Shown here: positions 22,960-33,796 of the stretch, piece by piece | Position numbering within the stretch: position 1 is the stretch's first letter | Layout of the letters: each line of letters starts with the position of its first letter | Assembly: GCA_022496185.1 (NCBI GenBank) | Contig: WTXG01000074.1 | Location: forward strand, 62,001-126,000 | DNA from: Multifurca ochricompacta | Taxonomy: Eukaryota > Basidiomycota > Agaricomycetes > Russulales > Russulaceae | Direction: 5' to 3' | Length of the DNA: 64,000 nt | Program-made: the position numbers and the translations under genes | The notes under the pieces: model-generated | The model's database searches: none | The model's input: only the letters and a program-made list of their open reading frames with translations | What the model was told of the DNA's origin: nothing

Positions 22960-23216
22960 GCTCAAACAGAAAGACGCTAGAACTCACCGAACGCGCAAGG
23001 CGACGACGACGCGTCCCTTGCCCTGACACCCGAACTCGAACCCCGACCACAGAACCGACAAACGACCCCCGAAGCTGCTTGACTATCAACGCGATCAGTA
23101 AAGTCCATAAACGAACACTCGAAACACTCACCTGAATTGCAAGGAGATGACACCGCATCCCTTGCCCGAATCCTGACAGCGTGACGTCTTACTCAGCGCG
23201 TGACCCCCAATCCCCA

Positions 23217-24569
23217 ATGTCCGAAGAAGCGTCTCTTGAAGACAACTCCCCACTCCAATATCTGACAGACGAGTTAGAACCACAAATGCACGGCGACTTA
23301 CCTATTGACTTCCATAACCGCTTTGCTCTTCTTGCGGCAGCAGACGGCCCCACCCCGAATGACGAAAACACAGAAGTACCAACACCACACATAATGACGA
23401 CTAGACCGAATACCAGGCAGGCACAAAGGGCCGCGGAGGAAGACATCGTGGAGTCGCAGACCGGTCGACCTGAACGAAGCCCCGAAGATAGGCCAACTAC
23501 CAGAATGACAGGAAGAAACCCTGACGAACCACCGCAAGGACCCCCCGCTCCAGGAGGAGGGGCAACGTATTCGGGAGGGCCCATGATGGGCGTACCACCA
23601 CCCTTCTTCGACGGAGACCGAGACATTGCGATGGATTGGCTCGCCAAACTGGAACTATTCTTCAGCCTCAATGAAACAGTAGCCATGGTTCAGAACGAAA
23701 GAACGAGAGTTGCGTTCACACTAGGACTGCTACGAGGACCCCGAGTAGACCGATGGGTGATAGACCAGATCAAATGGTTGACCAACATCAAAGAGGGAAA
23801 CATCCGAGTCCCATACATTTGGGACAAATTTAGACAAATATTCCGAGATGCATGGGCCGACGTGGCGGCTGGACAGAAAGCGCTGCGAGCATTAGATCGC
23901 TTACAAATGAGAGATTCTAATATCGACGAATACATCACCGAGTTTCGCACGCTGGCTACAAGGGCCGAACTCCATATTGATGACCCAGCCGCTCGGCAAT
24001 TCTTCCACCGAGGCCTCCCCACGCGATTGGTTCAGACTATGCTCCTATTTGACCAACCTAAGACGTTTGACGAAGCAGCGGCCTCGGCCAGGAAACACCA
24101 TGCAAACTGGTTGTATAGCAAAGACGCCCTCGGTACGCGATCGACAACAAACACACCACCCCGAGGCAACAAATTTACGTTTTATAAGAAACGCGAGTCG
24201 GACCCACACTCACAAGGAGCCGACGTCATCAAAAAGGCGATTACAACAGAAGAGAAAGAGCAATATAGGAAGGATGGCCGATGCTTTGAGTGTGGGCACC
24301 GAGGACATCTCGTCAGGGACTGCCTGAATAAGAAGCTGCGCATTAATACCAATACCAGCGCCAGTAGCCCGGCTCAGACCGCCACGATCACGGAAGTCCC
24401 TTCGACAACTACAACGGCACCTACTAGAGCTCACGCACAGAAACCAGCAGAGACGACCAAGATAGACGTCGACACGCTCGCCAACGCTCTTCGATCCATG
24501 AACGACGATCAACGCCTCGCCCTTCAGAGTAAATTCAAAGGGGATGAGGATTTTATATCGCTTGAATGA
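23217..24569 (+). CDS. gag: G2 Gag
   Basis: 450-codon intact frame. I chose the ATG at 23217 (MSEEASLEDNSPLQYLTDEL); upstream there is only an in-frame GTG at 23181. Order: acidic, polar N-terminus; Arg/Pro-rich linker with TRPNTRQAQRAAEEDI; a Pro/Gly patch before residue 145; a capsid-like region (AMDWLAKLELFFSLNETVAM, DKFRQIFRDAWADVAAGQKA, DEYITEFRTLATRAELH) at about 140-280; and a CCHC zinc knuckle CFECGHRGHLVRDC at about 356-369, which would bind genomic RNA. A Thr-rich tail ends in EDFISLE. It would form the particle shell. Stop TGA 24567-24569; pol follows in a way that needs frame changes. Confidence 0.93.
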   Translation: MSEEASLEDNSPLQYLTDELEPQMHGDLPIDFHNRFALLAAADGPTPNDENTEVPTPHIMTTRPNTRQAQRAAEEDIVESQTGRPERSPEDRPTTRMTGRNPDEPPQGPPAPGGGATYSGGPMMGVPPPFFDGDRDIAMDWLAKLELFFSLNETVAMVQNERTRVAFTLGLLRGPRVDRWVIDQIKWLTNIKEGNIRVPYIWDKFRQIFRDAWADVAAGQKALRALDRLQMRDSNIDEYITEFRTLATRAELHIDDPAARQFFHRGLPTRLVQTMLLFDQPKTFDEAAASARKHHANWLYSKDALGTRSTTNTPPRGNKFTFYKKRESDPHSQGADVIKKAITTEEKEQYRKDGRCFECGHRGHLVRDCLNKKLRINTNTSASSPAQTATITEVPSTTTTAPTRAHAQKPAETTKIDVDTLANALRSMNDDQRLALQSKFKGDEDFISLE

Positions 24570-27500
24570 TGCGGCCTTCATTCAAGCGTTAATCTCACAC
24601 CATGTATTTAGATCACCTATTAGAGCAATGACAATCTCTGTTCCATTACATGGAGTGAAAAAGAGGCCAACATAGAAGCTCTCATCGACAGTGGAGCCAC
24701 AGAAAACTTTATTAATTATAAAACAGTAATCAAACACAGACTCCCCATGAAGTGCCTGACAATTCCGAAACAACTACAAAACGCAGATGGATCACCTAAT
24801 GCCACGCATTATATCACACGATGCGTCGATCTCCGTGTCGTCACCAACGACAAAGCGCAACAACACAGATTTTACGTCGCGTCAATCGGAACGGATGAAG
24901 TGATTCTAGGATATCCGTGGTTCGCAGCAAATAACCCACACATAGATTGGACAGCAGGACACCTTATGGACAAGGTCACATTCAGTCTACCCACCGAACA
25001 GATAAAGCGACTCAACATCGCGCAAGAGTTAGCAATCAAAGCTAAAGATAAGATAGAATGATCCTGGGATCAGATTGTCCCTTTGGAGTATCACCGACAC
25101 CAGAAAGTATTCAGTGACCAGGAAGCTCAACGCTTCCCCGCAGAACGACCCTGGGACCATAAAATCGAACTAAAAGCAGACGCTCCGGCCTCAATGGACT
25201 GTAAGATCTATCCACTCGGACCGGGAGAACAAGATGCGTTGAACGCTTTCCTCGACGAACATTTGAAAAAGGGCTATATTTCGGCATCAAAATCACCATA
25301 CGCATCTCCATTCTTCTTTATTAAAAAGAAGGACGGAAAACTTAGACCCGTACAAGATTATCGTAAACTGAATAACTGGACGATCCGAAACACTTATCCT
25401 CTCCTGCTTATCCCGGAACTTATCGATCGAGTCCAAGGAAGTACTTTGTTCACAAAGATGGACGTCCGCTGGGGCTACAACAATATCCGTATCGTACCCG
25501 AAGACCGCTGGAAAGCCGCGTTCAAAACTAATCGGGGCCTCTTTGAACCCAATGTGATGTTCTTTGGATTAACCAATTCCCCCGCGACATTCCAGACCAT
25601 GATGAATGCCGAGTTCAGAGATGAACTCAATGATCACGACGCAACAGGAAAGGCGTGGTTTACAGTCTATATGGACGACATCCTTATTCACACAGATAAC
25701 GATCTCGACAATCACCGATCCAAGGTCCATCGTGTTCTGGATAAACTCAATCGCTTAGATCTCTACCTCAAACCAGAAAAGTGTGCCTTCGAACAAACGC
25801 GAATAGAATACCTTGGACTCATCTTGGAGGCGAATCAAGTTCATATGGATCCAGTCAAAGTGGAAGGCGTCGCCACCTGGAAGGTTCCCACAACCGTGAA
25901 AGAAGTCCGATCGTTCTTAGGGTTCTGCCAGTTCTATCATCGCTTCATTCAGGGCTTTAGCAAGATTGCCGCCCCTCTGAATGCCCTGACCAGTGCCAAG
26001 AATCTGTGGAAGTGGATGGCGGCAGAACAGCATGCCTTCAATACACTTAAGGAACGCGTAACCTCTCAACCGGTGCTCGCACAACCGAATTTTGAACAGC
26101 CGTTTATCGTAGATACAGATGCTTCTGGATATGCCGTCGGCGCCACGTTAAGCCAGAAGGACCCTGTGGGACGCTTACATCCTATCGCATACCTCTCCAA
26201 AACGCTTGACGAGACTCAGAGGAATTGGGACATATATGATAGAGAATTATTCGCGATTATGGTCGCCTTTCATGTCTGGTGTCAATATCTCCTTGGAGCC
26301 CGACACAAAGTTCAGGTCCGCACAGACCATAATAACTTACAGTATTTTCGAGAACCACAAAAACTCAACCGAAGACAGGCTCGTTGGCTTCAGGAATTGG
26401 CTGATTTTGATTTCTCTCTGGAACACGTTCCCGGAAAATTACACACCGTGGCAGATATGCTCTCACGACGGCCCGACGCTGATCGCGGAACCGAAGACAA
26501 TGAAAAAGTCGTAATCCTCCCCAACAAATTATTTCTCCGAACGCTACAAACGGTTAAACACCCCTTCCCGTCCGACCTGCTAACGCGACGGGACATTCTC
26601 CGACATTATCACAATCATGTCCTTGTGGGACACCCAGGTATTGAAAAGACTACGCGAAAGGTATTAGCCGATTACGACGGCATCGGTCTTAGGGAATTCG
26701 TCCGAGAATATGTTCAGGGTTGCACGACATGTCAAGAAAATAAACCAAAGTTAACTAAGAAAGCCCCTTTGTTTCCGTTCGATGTACCGGCCTCGGCCGG
26801 CCCCTTTCAGTATGTCGCGATGGATCTTATCATGGATCTCCCACCCTCAGGGCGTTACAATGCGGTACTCACGATTGTGGACCAAGGCTGCTCCAAATCA
26901 GCAAAATTCATTCCCTGCTCGAAAGACATCACGGGGGAAGGGATCACTACCCTGTATTATCGACATGTTTTTCCGACCTTTGGTGTCCCACGACGTATCA
27001 TCTCTGATCGAGATCCCCGGTTTACCTCACACTTTTCCCGTGAACTCGCCTGTGTACTGGGTATCCAACAAAACCTGTCAACCGCTTTTCATCCCCGAAC
27101 GGACGGTTCGAGCGAACGTATGAATCTATGGCTCGAACAATACCTCCGCCTTTGGCTTGGTGACGATCAATCTCGATGGCCGAACTACTTGCCATTAGCC
27201 GAATTCATCCATAATTCATGGACACACGACAAATCCAAGCTATCTCCACATGCGCTAATACACGGCGTTTCGTTCGATTGGAACGGACAATTATCCGAGT
27301 CTAGTGTCCCCCAAGTCGACACCCATCTCCGCGACCTTCAGGCTGCACGTACCCGCGCTGAACTAGTGCTTCGAACCCACACGAGTCGCCCGACACGACC
27401 TCCTCTCGCAGTAGGCACTCAGGTTTGGTTGGAAGGGCGCAACCTGAAGACCCACTTCCCATCGACTAAGTTGGCCCCCCGCCGTTACAGCCCCTTCCGC

Positions 27501-27854
27501 ATTCTGAACTGTATCTCCCCTGTGGCGTATCGCTTGTCCCTGCCTTCCCACATGAATATCCATGATGTGTTTCATATTGATCTTCTATCTCCCTATCTAG
27601 AAACTGTTGCACATGGCCCCAATTACCTCAGGCCCCCACCAGAGCTTGTTAATCAGGAAGAAGAATATGAAGTGGCAGCTATCCTCAATCACCGGCTCCA
27701 TGGGCGTTCTAAGAAGCTCCAATTTCTAGTCAGCTGGGTCGGCTATCCTGCCAGTGAGAACTCTTGGGTTGATAGCTCCGACTGTCATGCCCCTGCACTG
27801 ATCAAACAATACTATGATTCTCTTCCCAGGCGTCAGGGACAACGCCTCCCTTAA
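24570..27854 (+). pseudogene. pol: G2 Pol (protease, RT, RNase H, integrase, chromodomain), nearly intact
   Basis: The protease LIDSGATENF starts at 24681; LGYPWFAANNPHIDW follows. One in-frame TGA at 25059-25061 separates it from a clean 923-codon stretch (25083-27854). [34 protein letters not shown] and YMDDIL at about residue 196 of that stretch. RNase H: DTDASGYAVGATLSQ and the DRELFAIMVAFHVW helix. Integrase: zinc region (HYHNHVLVGHPG...CTTC), then MDLIMDLP, ISDRDPRFTS and SSERMNLWLEQY (D,D,E). C-terminal chromodomain: EYEVAAILNHRLHGRSKK, VSWVGYPASENSWV. Between gag and PR (24570-24680) the coding sense runs in the +1 frame and then returns. It needs frameshifting, or this copy has two small indels. 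Nearly functional. Confidence 0.92.
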
Positions 27855-27981
27855 GAAGGGGGTGACTACATGTTTTCCCACCTCCTTTCCCCCACACACA
27901 CTTCTTCCTCTTATCATGGCCCACACCAAATGACTCACTCGCCTCTTTTCCCCACGCAAAGGTGTCAAACCAGGCCCTAGG

Positions 27982-29091
27982 ATGTCTACCACACACCGAC
28001 CTACCAACACTCAGCCTTCACCCTCCGCCCCAGACCCTAACTTCAGAGACCAGTTTGCTGTTGCTGCTGCTGATGCAGCAAACCTAGGTGCGCTCAAGTT
28101 CCCGCAAGATGCCCCTACACTTCCAACCACACCGGCTTCATCAACCCCTCCTTCACACTTTTCCTTTACTATGTCTGACAATCCCATCCAAACCCTCACC
28201 AATGCCATCTCTATTACAACATCTGTGCATCAAAATCTAGACCCAGCAGTTTGTAACCGTGTATTGACCATGCTACAGGAGACACATTCATGCTTAGAGG
28301 CTGGTGCTACTGGAGGAACTCAAACCCAGAATGGTACTGGAGACCAGCGACCACCTACCCCAGAACTGGAACGTCTACCTGGCAATGCTGCTGCTACCCG
28401 ACAATCACCCATCCCCTACACTTATCCAGGCCCCCCATTTATCCGCAACCACATGCATAACACTTGTCACTACTTTCCCCATTTAATCACTGACTCACAT
28501 GGTTATCGAAGGATTGCTTGCTACATTGCTTACGACTTTCGACAAGATGAGCCCACTGTTGTCTGCACCATGGGGGCTGATGAGCCTATCTTTCGCTTTC
28601 CTCTATATGCACGACCTCATGCCCGACACCCAGGTTTCCCCAATCCTATCCTCACACTCTTTCAGCAACGACTCTTTGACCCAGACACAGAATTTACACC
28701 AATCGTCAGTCATGCATTGGATGAACTTCAGGACCCAGGTGCTTGGGCAGAAGTTGCCCGCTTCCGCTATGCTACTCGACGACTGGATGGCGCTCTTCGT
28801 GAACTGGCCCACTGGAGACGACAGGTTAGCCGAGCCCACCAAGACATCCAAGAAACAGTCCATGCCATGTCTAGGGCTGATGTTTACTATCGCCTCTTCC
28901 CTTATCTCACTTATGTATATGCGCCCACTTGGGACATAATCCCTACTGCAGCAGAAGCCATGACCTTTGCCCCCAATCCTGAACTCCGTGCAATCCTTCA
29001 AGCTGGTGGAGTTGGCAGTACACGCCGCCCTCGCTCCCGCCGTCGTCTCACACTACCTCCTCACATGATTACATTCACAGTTGGTCACTGA
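27982..29091 (+). CDS. G2 ORF3: uncharacterised accessory protein
   Basis: Intact 369-codon frame starting ATG 27982 (MSTTHRPTNTQPSPSAPDP), 127 nt after pol and ending 35 nt before the 3' LTR. Low-complexity Pro/Thr/Ala N-terminus (1-70). A helical stretch ITTSVHQNLDPAVCNRVLTM at 78-97. A folded-looking centre with YFPHLITDSHGYRRIACYIA, CTMGADEPIFRFPLYARP at about 160-215. A likely coiled-coil or helical region RLDGALRELAHWRRQVSRAH at about 270-305. A basic C-terminus RRPRSRRRLTLPP. No zinc knuckle, signal peptide or membrane segment is obvious. The centre resembles the G1 ORF3 core in spacing and several residues. Function unknown. Confidence refers to the existence of the gene. Confidence 0.88.
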   Translation: MSTTHRPTNTQPSPSAPDPNFRDQFAVAAADAANLGALKFPQDAPTLPTTPASSTPPSHFSFTMSDNPIQTLTNAISITTSVHQNLDPAVCNRVLTMLQETHSCLEAGATGGTQTQNGTGDQRPPTPELERLPGNAAATRQSPIPYTYPGPPFIRNHMHNTCHYFPHLITDSHGYRRIACYIAYDFRQDEPTVVCTMGADEPIFRFPLYARPHARHPGFPNPILTLFQQRLFDPDTEFTPIVSHALDELQDPGAWAEVARFRYATRRLDGALRELAHWRRQVSRAHQDIQETVHAMSRADVYYRLFPYLTYVYAPTWDIIPTAAEAMTFAPNPELRAILQAGGVGSTRRPRSRRRLTLPPHMITFTVGH

Positions 29092-29113
29092 GCTTGGGGA
29101 CAAGCTGAACTGT

Positions 29114-29126
29114 ACAAGGGGAGTGA
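29114..29126 (+). promoter_or_regulatory. G2 polypurine tract
   Basis: Purine-rich ACAAGGGGAGTGA directly abuts the 3' LTR start, as required to prime plus-strand DNA. Confidence 0.7.
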
Positions 29127-29649
29127 TGTGATGGATTTTACACTGGCCAAGGTGACATGAGACTGACTGACAAAGAAACGGACTTTTATTGACACACTAC
29201 TTTACTGTTGCTTACTGAGGGCTCAACCCCTCCTCCTTCTCCTTGGTTCTAGCTAGTTCTACTGCGCAACCACTAGATCATACATCATAGTACTAGAACC
29301 TTCTACCCACTATGACATAGCTAAACCCACCTGTATTTAAAGTACAGTAAAGTAGAGAGACAGACCTAAGTCTGTTCTCTTGTGTTCAATCCAAAGGTGC
29401 TTTGACTTCATCCGAACTCCCTGTAAGAAACTCCACTTGAACTCTCCAAGACGTGACTTGGAGAGCCTTCGATCCCTTGAACTTTGTTGCAGGACTGAGC
29501 GTCTCTGCCGTCAACTCGACTCTCACGCGTGCCCCCTTTGACCTTGTTGTGGGCTTGAATCAGGCTTGATCCACTGTGACCTTGAAGCCTTGACTGGACT
29601 TGTCTTCTCTTGTTCGACGACGACACAGTTCTTGCACCTAACTGTGACA
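29127..29649 (+). repeat. G2 3' LTR
   Basis: 523 bp, mate of 22424-22946. Differences seen: GACGG to GATGG, GCGACTT to GTGACTT, and two within a CGCGCG run; all are CpG transitions. Confidence 0.95.
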
Positions 29650-30771
29650 AATTGTCACTGAATGTCCCTTGTGTGGGAAATACTCAGAGAAATCATCTAA
29701 GTATGGTGTAAAATGGGTGGTGGCTCCGCTGTCCATCATCCAAGGATTGCTGCCATCATCGACTTCTTGCTTATGCTCGGTCAAAACATAAAGTGAAATG
29801 CGAGGTGTCTCATGCACCTCCTGTATTCTGCCACTACCATTAATTACAGTAGCTACTTGTGTGGAGTTATTATGTACACTGGGGCCTTGCCCCTTCCTCT
29901 TGTTGCCCTTTTTGCCTGCATCAGCATTGGCTCTGTCCTGTTTCCTTTGCTGACATTCATTAGCCTTGTGGCCTGGCTTCTGGCAATAGAAGCAGGTGAC
30001 ATCATTGGATGATGATGCACCTGCAGGTTGTGGCATGAAAGTTACTTGTTTTTTAATTTTGTTTTTGTTGACATGGGCTGCCTTGTTAAGGGCAGCCCCA
30101 ACACCACTTCCTGCGGGGCCGGCTAGTTGGCTTTCCTCATTTAGGAACCTTTGTACAAGGTCCTGAGGGGAAAGGCGGTCAGGAGGACCTGATGCCAGGA
30201 TGGAGCCAGCAATGGCAGAGTAGGATGGAGGTAGGGATTGGAGCAATATAAAGCTCATCTGGAGATCAGAGATCTCCATCCCATTTTCCTTGAGAGTACT
30301 CCTCACATCCAACACACGCTGCAACTGGGGTCTGAATTGCTTTCCTTCTTCCAAGCGGAAGGAGGATACAGAACACCACAAGTTGTAGGTGGCCATGCTA
30401 CCCACTGAGCCGTAGAGCAATTCCAAACGCTCATACTTGGCATTGACAGAAGGATAAGTTCTGTCTGAGGCAATTTGAGAGTATGTTTCTGGTGACGTTA
30501 CCATCACCAGAACTCCCATGAGGACCTCCTCCACTCTGTTCCACTCTAGGTACATAGGCTCTGACCACTGTGCAAAGCGTTTGGTGTACTCATCATCCTT
30601 TTCTCCATCCTCTGGCTTGGGAGGATTCAGGAACTCAGGGGCATCATGCGTGATGTGCCTCTTCATCCCATTGATCCTCAGCAGGGCAGTGAAAGACACC
30701 GACCACTGCTGCCAGTTGGAGCCATCAAGTTTATCAAACTTGAAAGTGGGGGGGAAGACGATGGAAGACAT
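29650..30771 (-). pseudogene. gag: Copia-1 gag and protease
   Basis: Starts MSSIVFPPTFKFDKLDGSNW at 30771 (minus), a typical Copia Gag start. A UBN2-like capsid region follows (ERLELLYGSVGSMATYNLW, LRENGM-like segment KENGMEISDLQMSFILLQSL), then a CCHC knuckle CFYCQKPGHKANEC near residue 260, a Lys-rich linker, and the protease active site WMMDSGATTHFTPY. The frame is open to the G2 insertion and continues at 22423. About 370 codons here, with no stop. The protease would mature the Gag-Pol precursor. Confidence 0.93.
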
Positions 30772-31690
30772 TGAGATGATTTAAAAAAGGTTTGATCCTG
30801 GTTCCAAGGAGCAGTTAGAACCAGTTGTCCAGGTCTCATTTAAGAGGGCCCGTCCATTCTGTGGCGCTATGCTTCAGAACTTAAAAAAGTCCTGCCTCTG
30901 ATGTGTGACTTCTAAGTAGTATAGTAGACTATCTAGCACCATCTACAACAAGTCCTAAGCCCACATCAGGGGGACATTGTGTAAATAGATGGGGAGTCAT
31001 GTCATGGAGGAGCCAACTGCAAGTTCCACTAGAGACAAAGGGTATAGAGCCCTTCCTCTAGTGCTGGTGGTGGAGTCCATGATTAAGCCCTAGATGATTG
31101 GGGCCATGACTATAGTAGACTATCAGGTTTCCTCTGGTTGGGGCGAACCCCCAATGAAAGCAGCGGGTACTCCTGCCCAGAGACAAAACCCTCTAGCTAC
31201 TGTGTAAATACTATAGTAGTTCAAGCCTACTTGTATTGAGCCCAAGTGTCATGGGAGTGACTACCCATGCCTTGTTCTAGACCCTAAACTCTACCAGCAG
31301 GTCGCTAAACCTGGCTTACGGATCGAGCCAAGCATTGACTGAACCTATAGCTCCAAGCCTTCTGGGCAAGGGGCCTACTAAGACTATGGATGGGACGAAA
31401 ACCCAGCTACAACTAAGAATACTATTTACTTAGAGCGCACATGAGGAACTCAAGGTGTTTCACCCACTTAGGGTCCCTCATCACCTCTTGCAAGAATCCC
31501 CTGAGGGACTAGCCAGACAGATCAAGGTGGGCACATAAAGCGCACCACCTTGTGGACAGTTAAGGGCAAGAGAGGTAAAAATCGAAGCTCACTGTGACTG
31601 GTGATTGGGAAAAGCAAAGTCTTGAAGCAGTGAGCTTGAAGAAAGGTTGGACTGATCAAAAGAGAGAACAGATCAGTAAAGCGTGCCCAG
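30772..31690 (-). other. Copia-1 long 5' leader (non-coding)
   Basis: About 920 nt between primer site and gag with no convincing ORF. It is clearly conserved with the leaders at 38208-39142, 47518-48450 and 49083-49223 plus 59486-59876. It contains inverted repeats, e.g. CATGGG...CCCATG and GTCCCTCA...TGAGGGAC. Confidence 0.8.
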
Positions 31691-31701
31691 GGCCCATAAC
31701 C
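31691..31701 (-). promoter_or_regulatory. Copia-1 primer-binding site (half-tRNA-iMet type)
   Basis: Minus strand GGTTATGGGCC directly follows the 5' LTR end. It resembles the Drosophila copia primer site, complementary to the anticodon-loop region of initiator tRNA-Met rather than the 3' end. Confidence 0.85.
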
Positions 31702-32202
31702 TGTCGAACAGGCATGAGGCACAGCATACTGACTGTAAAGTTTAGCAGGTGAGGCTAGACAAAGAAAAGTTACTTCAGAGGTTAGAAGAACTCTGTTAAC
31801 TATACTACTGACCTAGACAAAGAAAAGTTCTATATAAGAACATTAGTCTAATAGTAAAGTAGATAGTAAAGAGGAACTTACACTTCAGAGGTTAGAAGAA
31901 CTCTGAAGTGGAAGAGACGAAACAGACACCCTTATATACTCTTTAAGAGGTGGTCTGTGCACTGGGAATAAGTCCACAAGTGCCAGACAATGTCCAAACA
32001 ATAAACATGAGGGAGAAAGGCCATTGGCCACTACAGAAATCACATGTTACATGGTGTATCAGTCAGCTACTGCGGAATGTGAGAAAGAAAGTAATAATGA
32101 TAATGTAAAAAGTCTGAAACTCCGGTATCTAATCTAATCTACAAGTAGCTAATCTAATCACCTGATGCCTGAAGCATCACCGGACATCTTCTGTGTTCAA
32201 CA
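31702..32202 (-). repeat. Copia-1 5' LTR
   Basis: 501 bp, mate of 10931-11431. On the minus strand the first R segment lies 34 nt from TATATAAG, is followed by GTAAGT, and the downstream intron-less copy is present. Confidence 0.94.
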
Positions 32203-32207
32203 ACTAC

Positions 32208-32606
32208 AGGACCTGCCCCACCTGAATTTGGACTAGGACCGTGGAGAGAAAATCCCCTGGCCATCATCACAGACTCCAAACCAGAAGAGTACATGGACGA
32301 AAACAGTGAAGAAGCACTGGTATTAGCATCGACTACAACCCCAGTTGCACCTGAAGTTGTCACAATCAGAGCCCCTGCTTTGACAACTCCCCAGATCTCC
32401 ATACAGTCTACCAACACTGTCACCCCATCCTATCGAAACATGTCCACAATCACCACCCAGCTCCCAGACCCAGCCCCTCCTCCACCACCACTGCCCATCA
32501 TGCTACCACCAAACATCCCCCCACCCTCAGGACACTTGTCAGGAGTATTGCTGCAAATGTTCACAGGGGATCATTTGCAGAGCAAGAAGTTTATGTTGGA
32601 GTTCAC
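32208..32606 (+). pseudogene. gag: G1-a gag, second fragment
   Basis: Resumes the G1-a Gag after Copia-1: PAPPEFGLGPWRENPLAIIT, an acidic segment, then the Pro-rich linker and GVLLQMFTGDHLQSKKFMLE. It is interrupted at 32606 by a solo LTR. Frame matches G1-b 50068-50450. Confidence 0.85.
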
Positions 32607-33182
32607 TGTCATGAACTGACACCCTAGAAAACCCCCTGACCCCCCAGAAATCCCCAGACACTCCCAGAGACCTTGTAGAACCCTCAGAGACAAAGATAAC
32701 CCTAGATTAAGACCAGAGAAGGGCCAGTCCGGACCAGGGCCAGACTCCTGCCAAATTGGAGACCTGTGGGAAGAGTACTAACAGAACCCCACAATGCCTA
32801 AACAGCAGTCCACAAACTGCGGACTGTGGACTGCGGATTTCTAAGCCCAAAAGTGGGGCTATTCTCATTGGTGGATCAGTAGGGAGTTAAAGCAAAGTTA
32901 ACCTCCCCTAAAGTGGTGCACAGACCAAAGTCCTGGTTGTAATTACATATATAAACCCTTTGGGAATAGAATGGACAGCTCCAGACTGTCCACTTGTGAT
33001 CCGGTTCCTGATTACCTAGGAGATTAGCCCCACCTTGTGGAAGGCTTCTCATCCCTTGCCCTTGAGCTGTTCGCTTTGTCTCTCTTGCACTTTCACCCTC
33101 ACTCTCACCTCTTTGCCCACTTCCAAATCCCTTCCCCTTGCATACAACCCACTGTCCAGGCAGTCGACAGTGAGTTGTAACA
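32607..33182 (+). mobile_element. Solo LTR 'E' (unassigned LTR family)
   Basis: 576 bp, TGTCATGAAC...GTTGTAACA, with a perfect TTCAC duplication (32602-32606, 33183-33187). TATATAAA at 32948. No second copy in the window, so the family cannot be assigned. Orientation is inferred from the TATA box. Confidence 0.88.
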
Positions 33183-33796
33183 TTCACAATGTTTAAAACT
33201 TTCAACCATGATGTCCCCCAAATCATCAACCCCTTCCAGCATGCCAACCTCTTCTTGTCTCTAATTCATGGAGAAGCAGTGGATGACTGGACAATGGAGC
33301 AGCTGGAATGGCTGAACAAACAAATTGAGAGTGGGCGTTGTACCACTAGTGAAGGCCTTTGGGAGACCATTGCCCAGAGGTTCAAAGATGCATTCACAGA
33401 TGGGCAAGCCAAGCAGAAGGCTGCTTGAGAGTTAAAAGCTCTGAAAATGGAGAAAGGAGACCTGGACGCCTATGTGGCAAAGTTCAGAAGTCTGGCCAAT
33501 AGGGCCGGCTACAATACAGATGAAGAGGCAACACTGGACCTCTTCTCCCAGGGGTTACCCAACCCACTGGTAAAGAATATTATCCAGTTCCACCACCCCA
33601 ATGACTGGGAAACATGGGTTGATGCTGCTTGACAACAGCAGCAAGATTACCTCGACTTCCGGACACATTTTGGAGTCAATACAAAGAAGGGAAAGACCTG
33701 CAACCAATGGAAGGCCACCTTCGGGGTCAAGCCCATGCACACTGGTCAGAAGGATCCAAATGCCATGGATACCTCAGCCAACAGAACCAGAGTGCG
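33183..33796 (+). pseudogene. gag: G1-a gag, third fragment (capsid-like core)
   Basis: FKTFNHDVPQIINPFQHANL, DDWTMEQLEWLNKQI, AQRFKDAFTDGQAKQKAA and FSQGLPNPLVKNIIQFHHP form the Ty3 capsid-like region. TGA codons at 33426-33428 and 33630-33632 sit where other copies have arginine. It is cut at 33796 by a solo LTR. Confidence 0.9.

Larger units (their letters stand above)
22424..29649 (+). mobile_element. G2: full-length, nearly intact chromovirus of a second family
   Basis: 7226 bp with two 523-bp LTRs and a perfect AATTG duplication (22419-22423, 29650-29654), inserted in Copia-1. The few LTR differences I see (4) are all CpG transitions. CpG content is visibly higher than in the other elements. 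Gag, pol with chromodomain, and ORF3 are largely open. It is the youngest-looking element in the window. Confidence 0.96.
10931..32202 (-). mobile_element. Copia-1: full-length Ty1/Copia element carrying two nested chromoviruses
   Basis: Two 501-bp LTRs (10931-11431, 31702-32202) with perfect ACTAC target duplication (10926-10930, 32203-32207). Removing G1-c and G2 with their duplications leaves about 6.57 kb. The minus-strand polyprotein order is gag-PR-integrase-RT-RNase H, the Copia order. The primer site is a half-tRNA type and a purine tract abuts the 3' LTR. One in-frame TGA lies in the integrase. Confidence 0.94.

Noticed and set aside
23181..23216. A GTG start for G2 gag.
   Set aside because: Eukaryotic initiation favours the in-frame ATG at 23217, and the upstream codons look like leader sequence.
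30772..31690. Group I intron or self-cleaving ribozyme in the Copia leader.
   Set aside because: I could not find the conserved group I core or a hammerhead core; only simple hairpins were visible.
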